DNA of 27,302 nt from CAZLLV01 sp964560325 (lineage in GTDB: Bacteria; Acidobacteriota; Thermoanaerobaculia; Multivoradales; DATKCC01). The DNA lies in contig CAZLLV010000271.1 of the NCBI GenBank assembly GCA_964560325.1, positions 1 through 27,302 of the forward strand, in the 5' to 3' direction. Made by a program: the position numbers and the translations under genes. A model generated the notes under the pieces. That model was not told the origin of the DNA. It did no database searches and saw only the letters and a list, made by a program, of their open reading frames with translations. Positions 1 through 7,368 of this stretch are shown in pieces. Each line of letters begins with the position of its first letter. Within the stretch, counting starts at the first letter, position 1.

Positions 1-644
1 CTCACGCTCATCCAGGAGGTGGTCCCGAGCACCACGATCACGAGCGTCGTCGACGGGCGGAAGAGGGCGGTCAAGGTGAGGACCAGGAAGAGCCAGGGGA
101 AGGCGAGGAGGGCGTCGACGCCGCGCATCAAGACCGTGTCGAGCCAGCGGGGGCCGGCCCCGGCGACGGCGCCGACGAGGATCCCGAGCGTGAGCGCGAT
201 CGCCACCGCCAGGATCCCGACGGCGAGCGAGGAGCGGGCGCCGTAGAGGATGCGGGTCAGGAGATCGCGCCCGAAGCCGTCGGTGCCGAGCAGGAAGACG
301 CGGCGGCCGGCGACGCCGCTCTCGGTCAGGTTGGCGACCCGCTCGGCGGCGATCGTCTCGGTGCGGCCCAGCCGCTCGATCTCGAGACCCTCCGGGGTCC
401 GCTCCACCCGGTCGGCCAAGAGCGTCCGGCCGTCCGCCAGCTCGACCGCCGCCAGGGTGGTGCCGGGCGGCCGGTAGCGGCCGGAGGCGGGGTCGTCCTG
501 GCGCACGGGGCTGTACGGCGTGAGCATCGGGCCGACCACGGCCACCAGCGCCATCAGCGCGACCAGCAGCCCGCCGGCCGAGCGCAGGGCGGTGGCGAGG
601 GCGCCGGGCGGCGCCGCAGCCGCGGCCGGCCTACCCTCCGGCAC
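1..644 (-). CDS. DppC/OppC-type ABC transporter permease (partial, 3' end off the left edge)
   Basis: Inner-membrane permease subunit of a peptide/nickel-type (PepT family) ABC importer. The frame is open from a GTG at 644-642 to the window edge, about 214 codons. It begins MPEGRPAAAAPPG, then has one membrane segment at about residues 23-41. The family-defining block LGTDGFGRDLLTRILYGARS lies at about residues 118-137, followed by hydrophobic segments of the BPD_transp_1 domain. The GTG lies 14 nt inside the end of the upstream permease gene, so the two are probably translationally coupled. Oddity: between YRPPGT (about 56-61), where family members normally go almost directly into the LGTD block, there are about 55 extra charged residues (ELADGRTLLADRV... 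through NLTESGVAGRR). They should sit on the outer face of the membrane. Substrate cannot be told from sequence. The ATPase subunits are not in the window. Family call is strong; the exact start is an inference from frame and overlap. Confidence 0.88.
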   Translation of the reverse strand, partial: MPEGRPAAAAAPPGALATALRSAGGLLVALMALVAVVGPMLTPYSPVRQDDPASGRYRPPGTTLAAVELADGRTLLADRVERTPEGLEIERLGRTETIAAERVANLTESGVAGRRVFLLGTDGFGRDLLTRILYGARSSLAVGILAVAIALTLGILVGAVAGAGPRWLDTVLMRGVDALLAFPWLFLVLTLTALFRPSTTLVIVVLGTTSWMSV

Positions 645-1602
645 GGCGCACCCGGGGGTCTGCGGCGGCGTGGAGCGCGTCGGCGAGGAAGTTGCCGACC
701 ACGACCAGCGCGCCGGTGAAGGCGGTGGAGGCGAGGATCAGGGGGTAGTCGCGCGCCAGGATCGCCTGGAAGGTGGTGCGGCCGAGCCCCGGCCAGGAGA
801 AGACGACCTCGACGATCAGGCTGCCGTTGAGCACGAACGGGATCGACAGCCCGAAGAGCTGGATCACCGGCACCAGCGCGTTGCGCAGCGCGTGGAGCCA
901 GATCACCCGCCGCTCGGAGAGCCCCTTCGCGCGCGCGGTCCGGATGTAGCCCTCGTCGAGCACCTCGAGCATCCGGTTGCGCACGAACCGGACGGTGGCG
1001 CCGGCCATGGTGAGGCCGAGGGTGAGGGCCGGCAGGACCAGGTGCCAGAGGAGGTCGAGGACGCGCTCTCCGGTCGAGAGCGCGTCGGCGCCGACCGAGT
1101 ACATGTGCCCGGCGGGGAGTACCGGGAAGCGGCTCGCGAAGAGCAGGATCGCCATCAGCCCGAGCCAGAAGATCGGCATCGAGTAGAGGAGGAGCGAGCC
1201 GACCCGGATCCAGTCGTCGGCCGCTCGCCCATGGCGGCGGGCGGCGGCCACACCGAGGGGCAGGCCGACGGCGTACTGGACGAGGAGGGCCGCCCCCCCG
1301 AGGAGCAGCGTGGGCGGCAGCGAGTCGGCGATCACCCGCGTCACCGGGCGGCCGTAGGTGAACGAGGTGCCCCAGTCGAGATCGATCACCACCGCCCGCA
1401 GCCAGGCGAGGTACTGGACCGCGAGCGGCCGGTCGAGCCCGTAGACCGTCCGCACCCGCTCGGTCATCTGGCGGTCGCCGGGCTCCCCGAGCACCGTCAC
1501 CGGGTCGCCCGGCGCCAGGTGGATCAGGAAGAAGGTGACGGTGAGGACGAGGTAGAGGAGGAGGAGCGAGGCCGCGAGCCGGCGGACGAGGAGGGTGGCC
1601 AC
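631..1602 (-). CDS. DppB/OppB-type ABC transporter permease
   Basis: Partner inner-membrane permease of the same importer, 323 residues, close to the usual 305-340. The N-terminal membrane helix (about residues 9-30) runs straight into HLAPGDPV, the hallmark of DppB-type permeases. GRPVTRVIADSLPPTLLLG (about 84-102) and the cytoplasmic EAA-like loop RTARAKGLSERRVIWLHALRN (about 222-242) follow; the latter contacts the ATPase. The C-terminus ends DPRVRR, typical of the family. The start is GTG at 1602-1600, 19 nt after the binding-protein stop. I see no good Shine-Dalgarno, so translation probably depends on the upstream gene. It overlaps the next permease gene by 14 nt. Family assignment is secure; whether the cargo is peptide, nickel or sugar is not visible. 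Confidence 0.93.
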   Translation of the reverse strand: MATLLVRRLAASLLLLYLVLTVTFFLIHLAPGDPVTVLGEPGDRQMTERVRTVYGLDRPLAVQYLAWLRAVVIDLDWGTSFTYGRPVTRVIADSLPPTLLLGGAALLVQYAVGLPLGVAAARRHGRAADDWIRVGSLLLYSMPIFWLGLMAILLFASRFPVLPAGHMYSVGADALSTGERVLDLLWHLVLPALTLGLTMAGATVRFVRNRMLEVLDEGYIRTARAKGLSERRVIWLHALRNALVPVIQLFGLSIPFVLNGSLIVEVVFSWPGLGRTTFQAILARDYPLILASTAFTGALVVVGNFLADALHAAADPRVRRAGG

Positions 1603-1621
1603 GCGCGTCGCGCTCGCCGCG

Positions 1622-3313
1622 TCAGCCCGGCGGCGGTTGGAGCCAGGCGCGGTGCAGGTACCAGAAGGTGCCGAGCACGTTCGGGTCGAGGTCGTGGAGC
1701 CGCGTGCTCGCGCCGACGATCCGCTGCGACTCCCAGAGGAAGGTCATCGGCTGGTCGCGGTGGATGATCTGCTGCATCTCGTGGAGCAGCGGCTCGGCCT
1801 CCTCGATCTCGGCCAGGCTCTCCATCCGCTCGATCAACGCGTCGAGCTCCGGGTTCGAGTACGCGGAGAAGTTCTCGCCCTCGGCGATCGAGTCGGAGTG
1901 GAAGGCGTACCGCTGGCTGAGGGTGGTCGGCATGCCCCAGGCCGAGAGCACGGCCTCGAAGTCGTGACCGTAGAGGTTGCTGAACATGGCGTTGAACTCC
2001 ATCGTCCGCGGCTCGACCTCGATCCCCACCCGCCGCAGGTGCTCCTTGATCATCACCACCGCGTCCAGGCGCTCGTCGTTGCCCTGGTTGGTGGTCAGCT
2101 CGAAGCGGAACGGGACCCCGTCCTTGTCGATCACGCCGTCCCCGTCGCTGTCGCTCCACCCCGCCTCGGCGAGCATCCGCCGCGCCCGCTCGGGGTCGTA
2201 CGGCCAGGGCTCGAGCGAGTCGTCGTGGGCCCAGTTGTTCTGGACGATCGGCGAGTCGGAGAGGCGGCCGAACTCGCCCCACAGGGTGTCGACGATCTGC
2301 TGCCGGTCGATCGCGAGGGTGAGCGCCTGGCGCACCGCCCGGTCGGCGAACAGCGGGTTCTCCATGTTCCAGACGATGTGCGAGAAGAGCCGGTGGTAGT
2401 ACGACTCGACCTCGGCCACGGCCGACTGCCGGACCCGCTCGACGTCCGGAGTCGGGATCTGGACGACCACGTGCAGGCTGCCGGCGAGGAGCTGAGCGAC
2501 CTGGTTCGAGCGCTCCGGGATCATCCGGAAGACGACCCGGTCGAGGTAGGGGAGCTCGGGCTCGTGGTACCGGTCGTTGCGCGCCAGGACGATCTCCTGC
2601 TGCGGCGTCCAGCTCTCGAGGCGGAACGGGCCGCTGACCACCATGTTCTCGACGAAGAAGTCGGCGTTCGTTCGCCACTCGGAGAACGGCAGCTCACCCC
2701 ACGCGTGCTTCGGGAGGATGACGCCCTCGTTCGCGTCGAGGAGCTGGTTGGGCGAGACCTCGTCGTAGTGGAACACCACCGTCCGCGGGTCGACCACCTC
2801 CACGTCGCGGATCGATTCCTTGACGTAGGCGTCGTTCCAGGCGACCTCGGGGCTGGTCTGGGCTTCCCAGGTGAAGCGCACGTCCTCGGCGGTGATCGGC
2901 ACGCCGTCGCTCCACACGATGTCGTCGCGCAGGTGGAAGGTCAGCTGGAGGTGGTCGTCCGAGAACTCGTACGACTCGGCGAGGGAGGGCGCGAAGGTCG
3001 GCGGGTGCTCCTCGAAGTCGGGGCGCTCCTCGAGCAGGTGGAGGAAGAGCTGGAAGCCGACGTTCGAAAAGACGCGGCTCGACGCGACGGTCAGCTCGTT
3101 GACGCCTTCGAGATCGGCGATCGAGCCGACGACCAGGGTGCCGCCCCGTACCGGCTCGCCCGGGGCGCCCTCGGCGCCGGGCCCTCGGTCGGCCGGCTCC
3201 TCGTCCGGGCCGCACGCGAGGCCGCCGAGCAGGCAGACGGAGAGGAGGAGAAGGAGGACAGCCGGCCGGACGGCCTCGGCCACCCGTTCGAAGCGCACGT
3301 CGAAGCTCTTCAT
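1622..3313 (-). CDS. Peptide/nickel ABC transporter substrate-binding lipoprotein (SBP_bac_5)
   Basis: Extracytoplasmic binding protein that delivers ligand to the DppB/DppC pair, 563 residues, normal for SBP family 5. A hydrophobic stretch (about residues 18-33) ends GGLAC, a slightly imperfect lipobox with Cys34 as the likely lipidated residue. An acidic, Gly/Pro-rich linker (about 35-57) then leads to RGGTLVVG, the usual first strand. Family motifs follow: FAPSLAESYEFSDD, LTFHLRDDIVWSDGVPITAEDV and the RQALTLAIDRQQI helix. DSDGDGVIDKDG (about 388-399) is an EF-hand-like loop that recurs in this family. This is the first gene of the minus-strand operon. The ATG at 3313 has no recognisable Shine-Dalgarno, and GTG codons shortly downstream (Val6, Val11) are alternative starts. 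Ligand unknown. Confidence 0.93.
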   Translation of the reverse strand: MKSFDVRFERVAEAVRPAVLLLLLSVCLLGGLACGPDEEPADRGPGAEGAPGEPVRGGTLVVGSIADLEGVNELTVASSRVFSNVGFQLFLHLLEERPDFEEHPPTFAPSLAESYEFSDDHLQLTFHLRDDIVWSDGVPITAEDVRFTWEAQTSPEVAWNDAYVKESIRDVEVVDPRTVVFHYDEVSPNQLLDANEGVILPKHAWGELPFSEWRTNADFFVENMVVSGPFRLESWTPQQEIVLARNDRYHEPELPYLDRVVFRMIPERSNQVAQLLAGSLHVVVQIPTPDVERVRQSAVAEVESYYHRLFSHIVWNMENPLFADRAVRQALTLAIDRQQIVDTLWGEFGRLSDSPIVQNNWAHDDSLEPWPYDPERARRMLAEAGWSDSDGDGVIDKDGVPFRFELTTNQGNDERLDAVVMIKEHLRRVGIEVEPRTMEFNAMFSNLYGHDFEAVLSAWGMPTTLSQRYAFHSDSIAEGENFSAYSNPELDALIERMESLAEIEEAEPLLHEMQQIIHRDQPMTFLWESQRIVGASTRLHDLDPNVLGTFWYLHRAWLQPPPG

Positions 3314-3363
3314 CGGAGGATCACCCGGGCGGATCGTACCACCCCGGGTTAACCTTTCCCTTC
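3314..3363. promoter_or_regulatory. Divergent intergenic region with inverted repeat
   Basis: Only 50 nt separate the divergent binding-protein and glycosyltransferase genes. The arms ACCCGGG (3323-3329) and CCCGGGT (3343-3349) form a perfect 7-bp inverted repeat with a 13-nt spacer. This could be an operator shared by the two directions, or chance in GC-rich DNA. A weak -10-like TACGAT lies on the minus strand inside the spacer. Neither gene has a clear Shine-Dalgarno here, so short-leader or leaderless transcripts are possible. Confidence 0.35.
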
Positions 3364-5064
3364 ATGGCCTCTCGCGGGAACGAGCCGGCGATGCCCCGGC
3401 CGGTGCTCTTCCTCCTCTCGTGGGCCGGCGCCTGCGCCGCCGGCGCCGCGCTGCGCCTCTACCGGCTGGCGCCGCAGGTGCTGGTGGGCGACGAGCTGCA
3501 CGCGCTGCGCGCGGTGTCGCACCGGCCGTTCCCGCAGATCCTGGTCACCTACGGTGTCACCGACGTCTGCCTGCCGCTGGTCGGCCTCGCGCGCTGGCTC
3601 TCCGAGCGCGGCGTGGTGCTCGCCGAGGGGGTCTTCCGCACCCCGGTGGTGGTCGCCGGACTGCTCCTGCTCGCGCTCTTCCCCTGGCTCGCGCGGCGCG
3701 CCGCGCCGACGGCGGCCGCCCTCCTCTTCCCCTGGTGGCTCGCCCTGTCGCCGCAACTCGTCCTCTACGGGCGGATCGCCCGCTCCTACACCCCGGCGGC
3801 GCTCCTGGCCGGCCTCGCGGCGGCGGCCTTCTTCGCCTGGTGGCGCACCCGCCGTCCGGCCTGGGCGGCGGCCTACGCCGGGCTGGGTGCGCTCGCCGTC
3901 TGGTTCCACCTGCTCTCGGCCGTCTTCGTGGCCGCGCCGCTCGCCTTCGCCGGGATCGCCCGGCTGGTGGCGGCTCTGCGGCGGGAGCGGCGCGGCGAGG
4001 CCCCGCCACGAGCGGACCGGCCGGGCAGGCTCGCCCGCGGGGCGGCCGGGCTGGCGCTCGCCGCCGGCCTCGCCCTCTTCCTGGTCCCGGGATGGGAAAG
4101 CCTGGCGGAGATGCTCGGCGAAAAGCGGGGGCGGGGAGAGATCCGGCCGGACACGGTCGTCGACGCGTCCCGGCTCCTCGCCGGGACCGCGCGCCCGGTC
4201 CTCACCGGCCTCTTCTGGGCGGCGGCGGCGGCCGGCTTCGTCCGGCTCCTCCGGCGCGACCGGGAGCTGGCGCTCTACTCCGCACTCCTGGTCGCCGCCC
4301 ACGTCGCGGCGCTCGCCGTCGCGCGGCCGTACGGGATCGCGAACCCGCTCGTCTTCGGCCGCTACCTCGTCCTGGTGCTGCCGGTGGTGCTGCTCTGGGT
4401 CGCCCACGGGTTCGACTGGCGCGGGGGGCGCCGGATGCGGCTCGCCGGCGTCGCGGCGGGCGCTGTCCTGCTCGCCCTGACCCTCGCCACCGGTCCGTTC
4501 GCGTCCCCCCGGCTCCGCTACTCGTCGTTCCTCCACCACGAGGACTTCCTCGCCTTCCACCGGCCGCTCCCGAAGCTCCCGGAGGAGTGGATGCCGCGCT
4601 TCTACCGGCGGCTCGCGCACGAGGCCGGCGGGGCGGGAGGCTCCGGCGGCGGGGCGATCCTCGAGCTGCCCTCGTTCCCCGAGGGCGAGAACCGGGCGCT
4701 CCACCGCTACCAGGATCTCCACCGGCGCGAGGTCCTGCTCGCCGCCACCGATCCGGCGCTCAACGACCCCCGCTTCGATCTTCGGAACCGGGTGCGGCTC
4801 GATCCCGCGGCGGTCCTCGCGAGCCGTGCCCGCTACCTGGTGGTGCACCGGGACCTCGAGGCGGAGGAGCGGGCGGTCGAGCTGCCGCCGGGGGTGCCGA
4901 GCGGCTGGGGAGAGCGGCAGCGCAACCTGTCGCGGCACTTCCGCCAGGTCGCCGTCGGCTTTCCGCGCCGGGCCGAGCCGCTCCTCGGCCGGCCCGACGA
5001 GAGCTACGCGCGGCTCTTCGTGTGGGACCTCGACCGGGTGCGGCGGGACGGTCCCGCGCGCTGA
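3364..5064 (+). CDS. Multi-pass membrane glycosyltransferase, GT-C (PMT/ArnT-like) fold
   Basis: Predicted integral-membrane protein of 566 residues with about nine to eleven hydrophobic segments in the first 375 residues and a soluble C-terminal part. The first helix (about 14-30) is followed by an outer-face loop containing GDELHALR, with acidic Asp43-Glu44. That arrangement is the catalytic acidic motif of GT-C transferases that use polyprenyl-phosphate sugars. YGRIARSYTPAALLAG (about 139-154) matches the conserved 'aR.Y' helix of the same superfamily. The likely role is transfer of a sugar from a lipid carrier to a protein or envelope glycan on the outer face. Acceptor and sugar cannot be told. 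The ATG at 3364 lacks a Shine-Dalgarno; the next ATG (3391) is an alternative. The kinase gene begins 20 nt after the stop, suggesting one transcript. Confidence 0.7.
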   Translation: MASRGNEPAMPRPVLFLLSWAGACAAGAALRLYRLAPQVLVGDELHALRAVSHRPFPQILVTYGVTDVCLPLVGLARWLSERGVVLAEGVFRTPVVVAGLLLLALFPWLARRAAPTAAALLFPWWLALSPQLVLYGRIARSYTPAALLAGLAAAAFFAWWRTRRPAWAAAYAGLGALAVWFHLLSAVFVAAPLAFAGIARLVAALRRERRGEAPPRADRPGRLARGAAGLALAAGLALFLVPGWESLAEMLGEKRGRGEIRPDTVVDASRLLAGTARPVLTGLFWAAAAAGFVRLLRRDRELALYSALLVAAHVAALAVARPYGIANPLVFGRYLVLVLPVVLLWVAHGFDWRGGRRMRLAGVAAGAVLLALTLATGPFASPRLRYSSFLHHEDFLAFHRPLPKLPEEWMPRFYRRLAHEAGGAGGSGGGAILELPSFPEGENRALHRYQDLHRREVLLAATDPALNDPRFDLRNRVRLDPAAVLASRARYLVVHRDLEAEERAVELPPGVPSGWGERQRNLSRHFRQVAVGFPRRAEPLLGRPDESYARLFVWDLDRVRRDGPAR

Positions 5065-5084
5065 CGCGCGCTATCCTCCGCGGG

Positions 5085-6734
5085 ATGCTGCGCAAGCCCG
5101 CCCGCTCGTCGACGACCTTCCGGCGCCTGCTGACGGCGCTCGTGATCTTCGGCGTCGTGGTGATCCTCGACCTGGTCCTCTTCGGCTGGCTGATCTTCCG
5201 GTCGCTCTCCCAGCGCGAGATCGAGAGGGTCCTGCTCGAGACCCGGCAGGAGGCGGCGGACGTGGCGGGGCGGATCGAGGACCGGGCGGCTCGGCAGGGG
5301 AACGACCTGTACAAGGTGATCGCTGTCGAGCGGGAGGTGCGGACCTACATCGAGTCGGAGCTCGTCGGGCGCGGCATGGTCTCCGAGGTGAGCGTCTACG
5401 ACGCGAGCGGCGCGCTGGTCTACAAGGCGAAGGGGGACTTTCGCGAGCCGATCGCAGGTGGGGAGGCGGACGACGACGGGCTGGACGATCTCGGGCGCCA
5501 GGAGATCCCGGGCGGCGGGGAGGGGCTGCGCACCGAGGAGAGCGAGGTGGTCAACGAGTACATGGTCGAGCAGCCGATCGGCCAGTTCGGGGTGATCCGC
5601 ATCGGCATCGACGAGCGCGACCTCCAGAAGCGGATCGGCGCCCTGCGCGGCGAGCTGATCGGGCAGGCGACGACGCTCGGGGCGGTCACCGCCGCGCTGC
5701 TGGTGGCGGCGTTCTTTCTCGTGACGACGCTGCTACGCCGCAGCCAGCGGCTGGAAGAGCAGGCCGCCGAGTCGGAGCGCATGGCCTACATCGGAACGCT
5801 GGCGTCCGGCCTCGCGCACGAGATCCGAAACCCGCTCAACTCGGTCAACCTGAACATGCAGATGCTGGAGGAGGAGATGGGGGAGACCGGGGGCACGCCG
5901 ACCGGCACGCGGCTGCTCTCGATCACGCGGAGCGAGGTCGGCCGCCTCGAGCGGCTGGTGACCGACTTCCTCTCCTACGCCAAGCCGCGCGCGCCCGATC
6001 TCGAGGAGGTGGCGGCGGCGGATCTGCTGGAGCGGGCGCGGGAGCTTTTGGCCGGCGAGGCGGCGGCGCACCGGGTGGCGCTCGCGGTGGCCGACCGCTC
6101 CGGCGGCGCCCGCCTGCGCGTCGACCCGGCACAGATCGGCCAGCTCCTCCTCAACCTGGCGCAGAACGCCATCGTCGCCGCCCAGTCCGCGGCCGAGCCG
6201 CGGGTGCTCTTGGCGGCCGAGCGCCAGGGGCCGTGGGTGGTGCTGGAGGTGGAGGACAACGGCAAGGGGATCGCGCCCGAGGACCGGGAGCGGGTGTTCG
6301 AGATCTTCTACTCGACGCGCAAGGGCGGCACCGGCCTGGGGCTCGCGATCGTCGACCGCATCGCCCGCAACCACGGCGGCCGGGTGGAGCTGACCGAGGG
6401 GGAGAGCGGCGGGGCGCTCTTCCGGGTGCTGCTGCCGCAGAGCGCGGGCGGCGGACCGTGTGGGTGCCAAGAAAATGGGCGGAGCCGCGGCTCCGCCCTC
6501 TCGGCTCCCCGCCCGGGACGGCTCACGCGATGTCGATCTTGCGCGGCCGGGCCTCGGCGGCCTTCGGCACCTCGATCACCAGCACGCCGTCCTGGAACGT
6601 CGCCTTCACGGCGTCCGAGCTCACCTGGCTCGGCAGCGAGAAGGTGCGCAGGAAGCTGCCGTACGAGCGCTCCACGCGGTGGTAGCTCTCGTCGTTCGTG
6701 TCCTTCTCGAAGCGCCGCTCGCCCGACAGCTTGA
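5085..6734 (+). CDS. Membrane sensor histidine kinase with anomalous C-terminal tail
   Basis: Two-component sensor. Membrane helix 1 spans residues 15-38, an extracytoplasmic sensor region about 40-195, and helix 2 about 200-220. I see no clear HAMP domain before the dimerisation helix. The phospho-acceptor box ASGLAHEIRNPLNSVN contains His245. The ATP-binding domain has NLAQNAIVAA (N box), DNGKGI (G1), FEIFYSTRKGG and TGLGLAIV (F/G2). The kinase core ends normally at LFRVLLPQS, near residue 452 (about position 6440). The frame then stays open for another 95-100 residues of Arg/Ser/Pro/Ala-rich sequence, through a perfect palindrome and about 212 nt into the antisense of hsp20, stopping at 6732-6734. 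The tail does not look like evolved protein. No response regulator is nearby, so this is an orphan kinase. Kinase call is secure; the 3' end is not. Confidence 0.85.
   Translation: MLRKPARSSTTFRRLLTALVIFGVVVILDLVLFGWLIFRSLSQREIERVLLETRQEAADVAGRIEDRAARQGNDLYKVIAVEREVRTYIESELVGRGMVSEVSVYDASGALVYKAKGDFREPIAGGEADDDGLDDLGRQEIPGGGEGLRTEESEVVNEYMVEQPIGQFGVIRIGIDERDLQKRIGALRGELIGQATTLGAVTAALLVAAFFLVTTLLRRSQRLEEQAAESERMAYIGTLASGLAHEIRNPLNSVNLNMQMLEEEMGETGGTPTGTRLLSITRSEVGRLERLVTDFLSYAKPRAPDLEEVAAADLLERARELLAGEAAAHRVALAVADRSGGARLRVDPAQIGQLLLNLAQNAIVAAQSAAEPRVLLAAERQGPWVVLEVEDNGKGIAPEDRERVFEIFYSTRKGGTGLGLAIVDRIARNHGGRVELTEGESGGALFRVLLPQSAGGGPCGCQENGRSRGSALSAPRPGRLTRCRSCAAGPRRPSAPRSPARRPGTSPSRRPSSPGSAARRCAGSCRTSAPRGGSSRRSCPSRSAARPTA
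6477..6498 (-). terminator. Perfect 22-bp palindrome, probable hsp20 terminator
   Basis: Arms GGGCGGAGCCG and CGGCTCCGCCC form a perfect palindrome that can fold into a strong hairpin between the convergent kinase and hsp20 genes. Read on the minus strand it is followed at once by ATTTTC, a short U-rich tract, and it lies 25 nt beyond the hsp20 stop. That fits an intrinsic terminator for hsp20. On the plus strand no U-tract follows. Confidence 0.7.
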
Positions 6735-6972
6735 GCAGGTTGTTCTCGAGGGTGATCTCGATGTCCTCCCGGGTCAGGCCGGGGAGCTCCGCCTCGACGA
6801 AGAAGGACGCATCCGTCTCGCGGATGTTGACCGCCGGCATCCACGCCCGGTTCGACACGTCCTCGCTCGGGAGCATGTTTTCGCCGAAGAAGCTGTCGAA
6901 GATGCGGGCGAAGGGATCGCGGTTCGCCGGGTAGCTGGTGCGGTTCGGATTCCAACGGGTGACTGCGCGCAT
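6523..6972 (-). CDS. Small heat-shock protein, Hsp20/alpha-crystallin family
   Basis: ATP-independent holdase chaperone that keeps unfolding proteins soluble as part of large oligomers in the cytoplasm. It has 149 residues, typical length. The N-terminal arm (RWNPNRTSY...DPFARIFDSFF) leads into the alpha-crystallin domain, which starts around WMPAVNIRETDASFFVEAEL and contains GLTREDIEITLENN and the diagnostic motif FQDGVLVIEVPK. The C-terminus ends RPRKIDIA, with IDI acting as the I-x-I type anchor. I chose the ATG at 6972-6970 because a near-perfect AAGGAGGT lies 5 nt before it. A longer frame beginning further upstream would read through that site. A sigma70-type promoter and an inverted repeat lie upstream. 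The zinc-ribbon gene precedes it on the same strand. Confidence 0.95.
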   Translation of the reverse strand: MRAVTRWNPNRTSYPANRDPFARIFDSFFGENMLPSEDVSNRAWMPAVNIRETDASFFVEAELPGLTREDIEITLENNLLKLSGERRFEKDTNDESYHRVERSYGSFLRTFSLPSQVSSDAVKATFQDGVLVIEVPKAAEARPRKIDIA

Positions 6973-6977
6973 CGTGA

Positions 6978-6985
6978 ACCTCCTT
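6978..6985 (-). promoter_or_regulatory. Shine-Dalgarno that fixes the hsp20 start
   Basis: On the minus strand the sequence reads AAGGAGGT, then TTCACG-like spacing to ATG at 6972. This is the strongest ribosome-binding site in the window and decides in favour of the shorter Hsp20 protein. Confidence 0.85.
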
Positions 6986-7053
6986 GGTCGTCTCGTTTCG
7001 TCTCTTCGTTTCGGTGGCGCGGGAGGGCGATCGGCCCGCCCCGCGTCGATCAC

Positions 7054-7083
7054 ATGATAAGACGAGACTCAGGTCGGTGTCAA
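7054..7083 (-). promoter_or_regulatory. Sigma70-type promoter of hsp20
   Basis: On the minus strand a consensus -35 TTGACA (7083-7078) is followed after 18 nt by TATCAT (7059-7054); with 17 nt spacing the -10 reads TTATCA. Predicted transcription start is near 7047, giving a leader of about 75 nt. The -35 overlaps an imperfect 11-nt palindrome, CAAGA-G-TCTTG (7081-7091), which could be part of a repressor site. Confidence 0.7.
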
Positions 7084-7099
7084 GACTCTTGTCGAAGAT

Positions 7100-7118
7100 A
7101 TGAGCGGTGTTCGCTCAT
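7100..7118. promoter_or_regulatory. Inverted repeat upstream of hsp20 promoter
   Basis: ATGAGCG-N5-CGCTCAT, a perfect 7-bp inverted repeat, lies 17 nt upstream of the hsp20 -35 element and 16 nt after the zinc-ribbon stop codon. It does not match CIRCE (TTAGCACTC-N9-GAGTGCTAA) or the HspR HAIR consensus. It may be an operator for a heat-shock regulator. No U-tract of note follows it, so a terminator is less likely. Confidence 0.45.
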
Positions 7119-7134
7119 GTCTTGGCTCAGCGGC

Positions 7135-7299
7135 CTACCCGCCCGTGAGCTCTTCCATCTCGGACGGCGTGGCGAAGGAGTCCACGTCGTCGTTGCCGCA
7201 GGCGGTGCAGAGGGCTTCGATCAGCTTGTCGTTGCGCCACTCGAAGACGTAGCAGGGGGTTTCGCAGTCGAGGCAGACGACGTACTCGGGAGCGGCCAT
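7135..7299 (-). CDS. Small zinc-ribbon-like protein (54 aa)
   Basis: A short reading frame from ATG (7299-7297) to TAG (7137-7135). It encodes 54 residues beginning MAAPEYVVCLDCETPCYVFE and continuing to CTACGNDDVD. Two knuckles, Cys9-x2-Cys12 and Cys31-x2-Cys34 (with an extra Cys16), are the pattern of a rubredoxin- or zinc-ribbon-type metal site. The tail is acidic. GGAGG lies about 10 nt before the ATG. I do not recognise a named family; a protein- or RNA-binding adaptor is an inference. It lies upstream of hsp20 on the same strand but is separated by an hsp20 promoter, so joint transcription is optional. It is divergent from the methyltransferase gene. Confidence 0.75.
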   Translation of the reverse strand: MAAPEYVVCLDCETPCYVFEWRNDKLIEALCTACGNDDVDSFATPSEMEELTGG

Positions 7300-7368
7300 C
7301 GGGGGTGTCCTCCGTTCGGGGTGGGCGCTCCACGTTAGCAGGGCTTGACATCCCCGGGGGCAGGCGCC

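Noticed and set aside
520..1767. Long plus-strand open frame of 415 codons
   Set aside because: Antisense shadow of the DppB and binding-protein genes; the product is Arg/Glu/Gly low-complexity with no domain. GC-rich DNA leaves several frames open.
2118..2153. EF-hand/dockerin-like DSDGDGVIDKDG in the binding protein
   Set aside because: Striking, but this loop is common in SBP family 5 proteins, so it is not evidence of a dockerin or cellulosome.
1595..3352. Plus-strand open frame of 585 codons opposite the binding-protein gene
   Set aside because: Antisense shadow; Val/Leu/Glu/His-rich with no family motifs, while the minus strand encodes a clear SBP_bac_5 protein.
2871..5084. N-terminal extension of the histidine kinase frame
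   Set aside because: The frame is open back to 2871 but is out-of-phase shadow of the binding-protein and glycosyltransferase genes. The kinase begins at ATG 5085, with its first membrane helix.
7345..7368. TTG start eight codons upstream in the methyltransferase frame
   Set aside because: TTGACA here looks like a -35 hexamer, but no -10 follows at 17 nt. As a start it lacks a ribosome-binding site and adds no conserved residues; ATG 7369 preferred.
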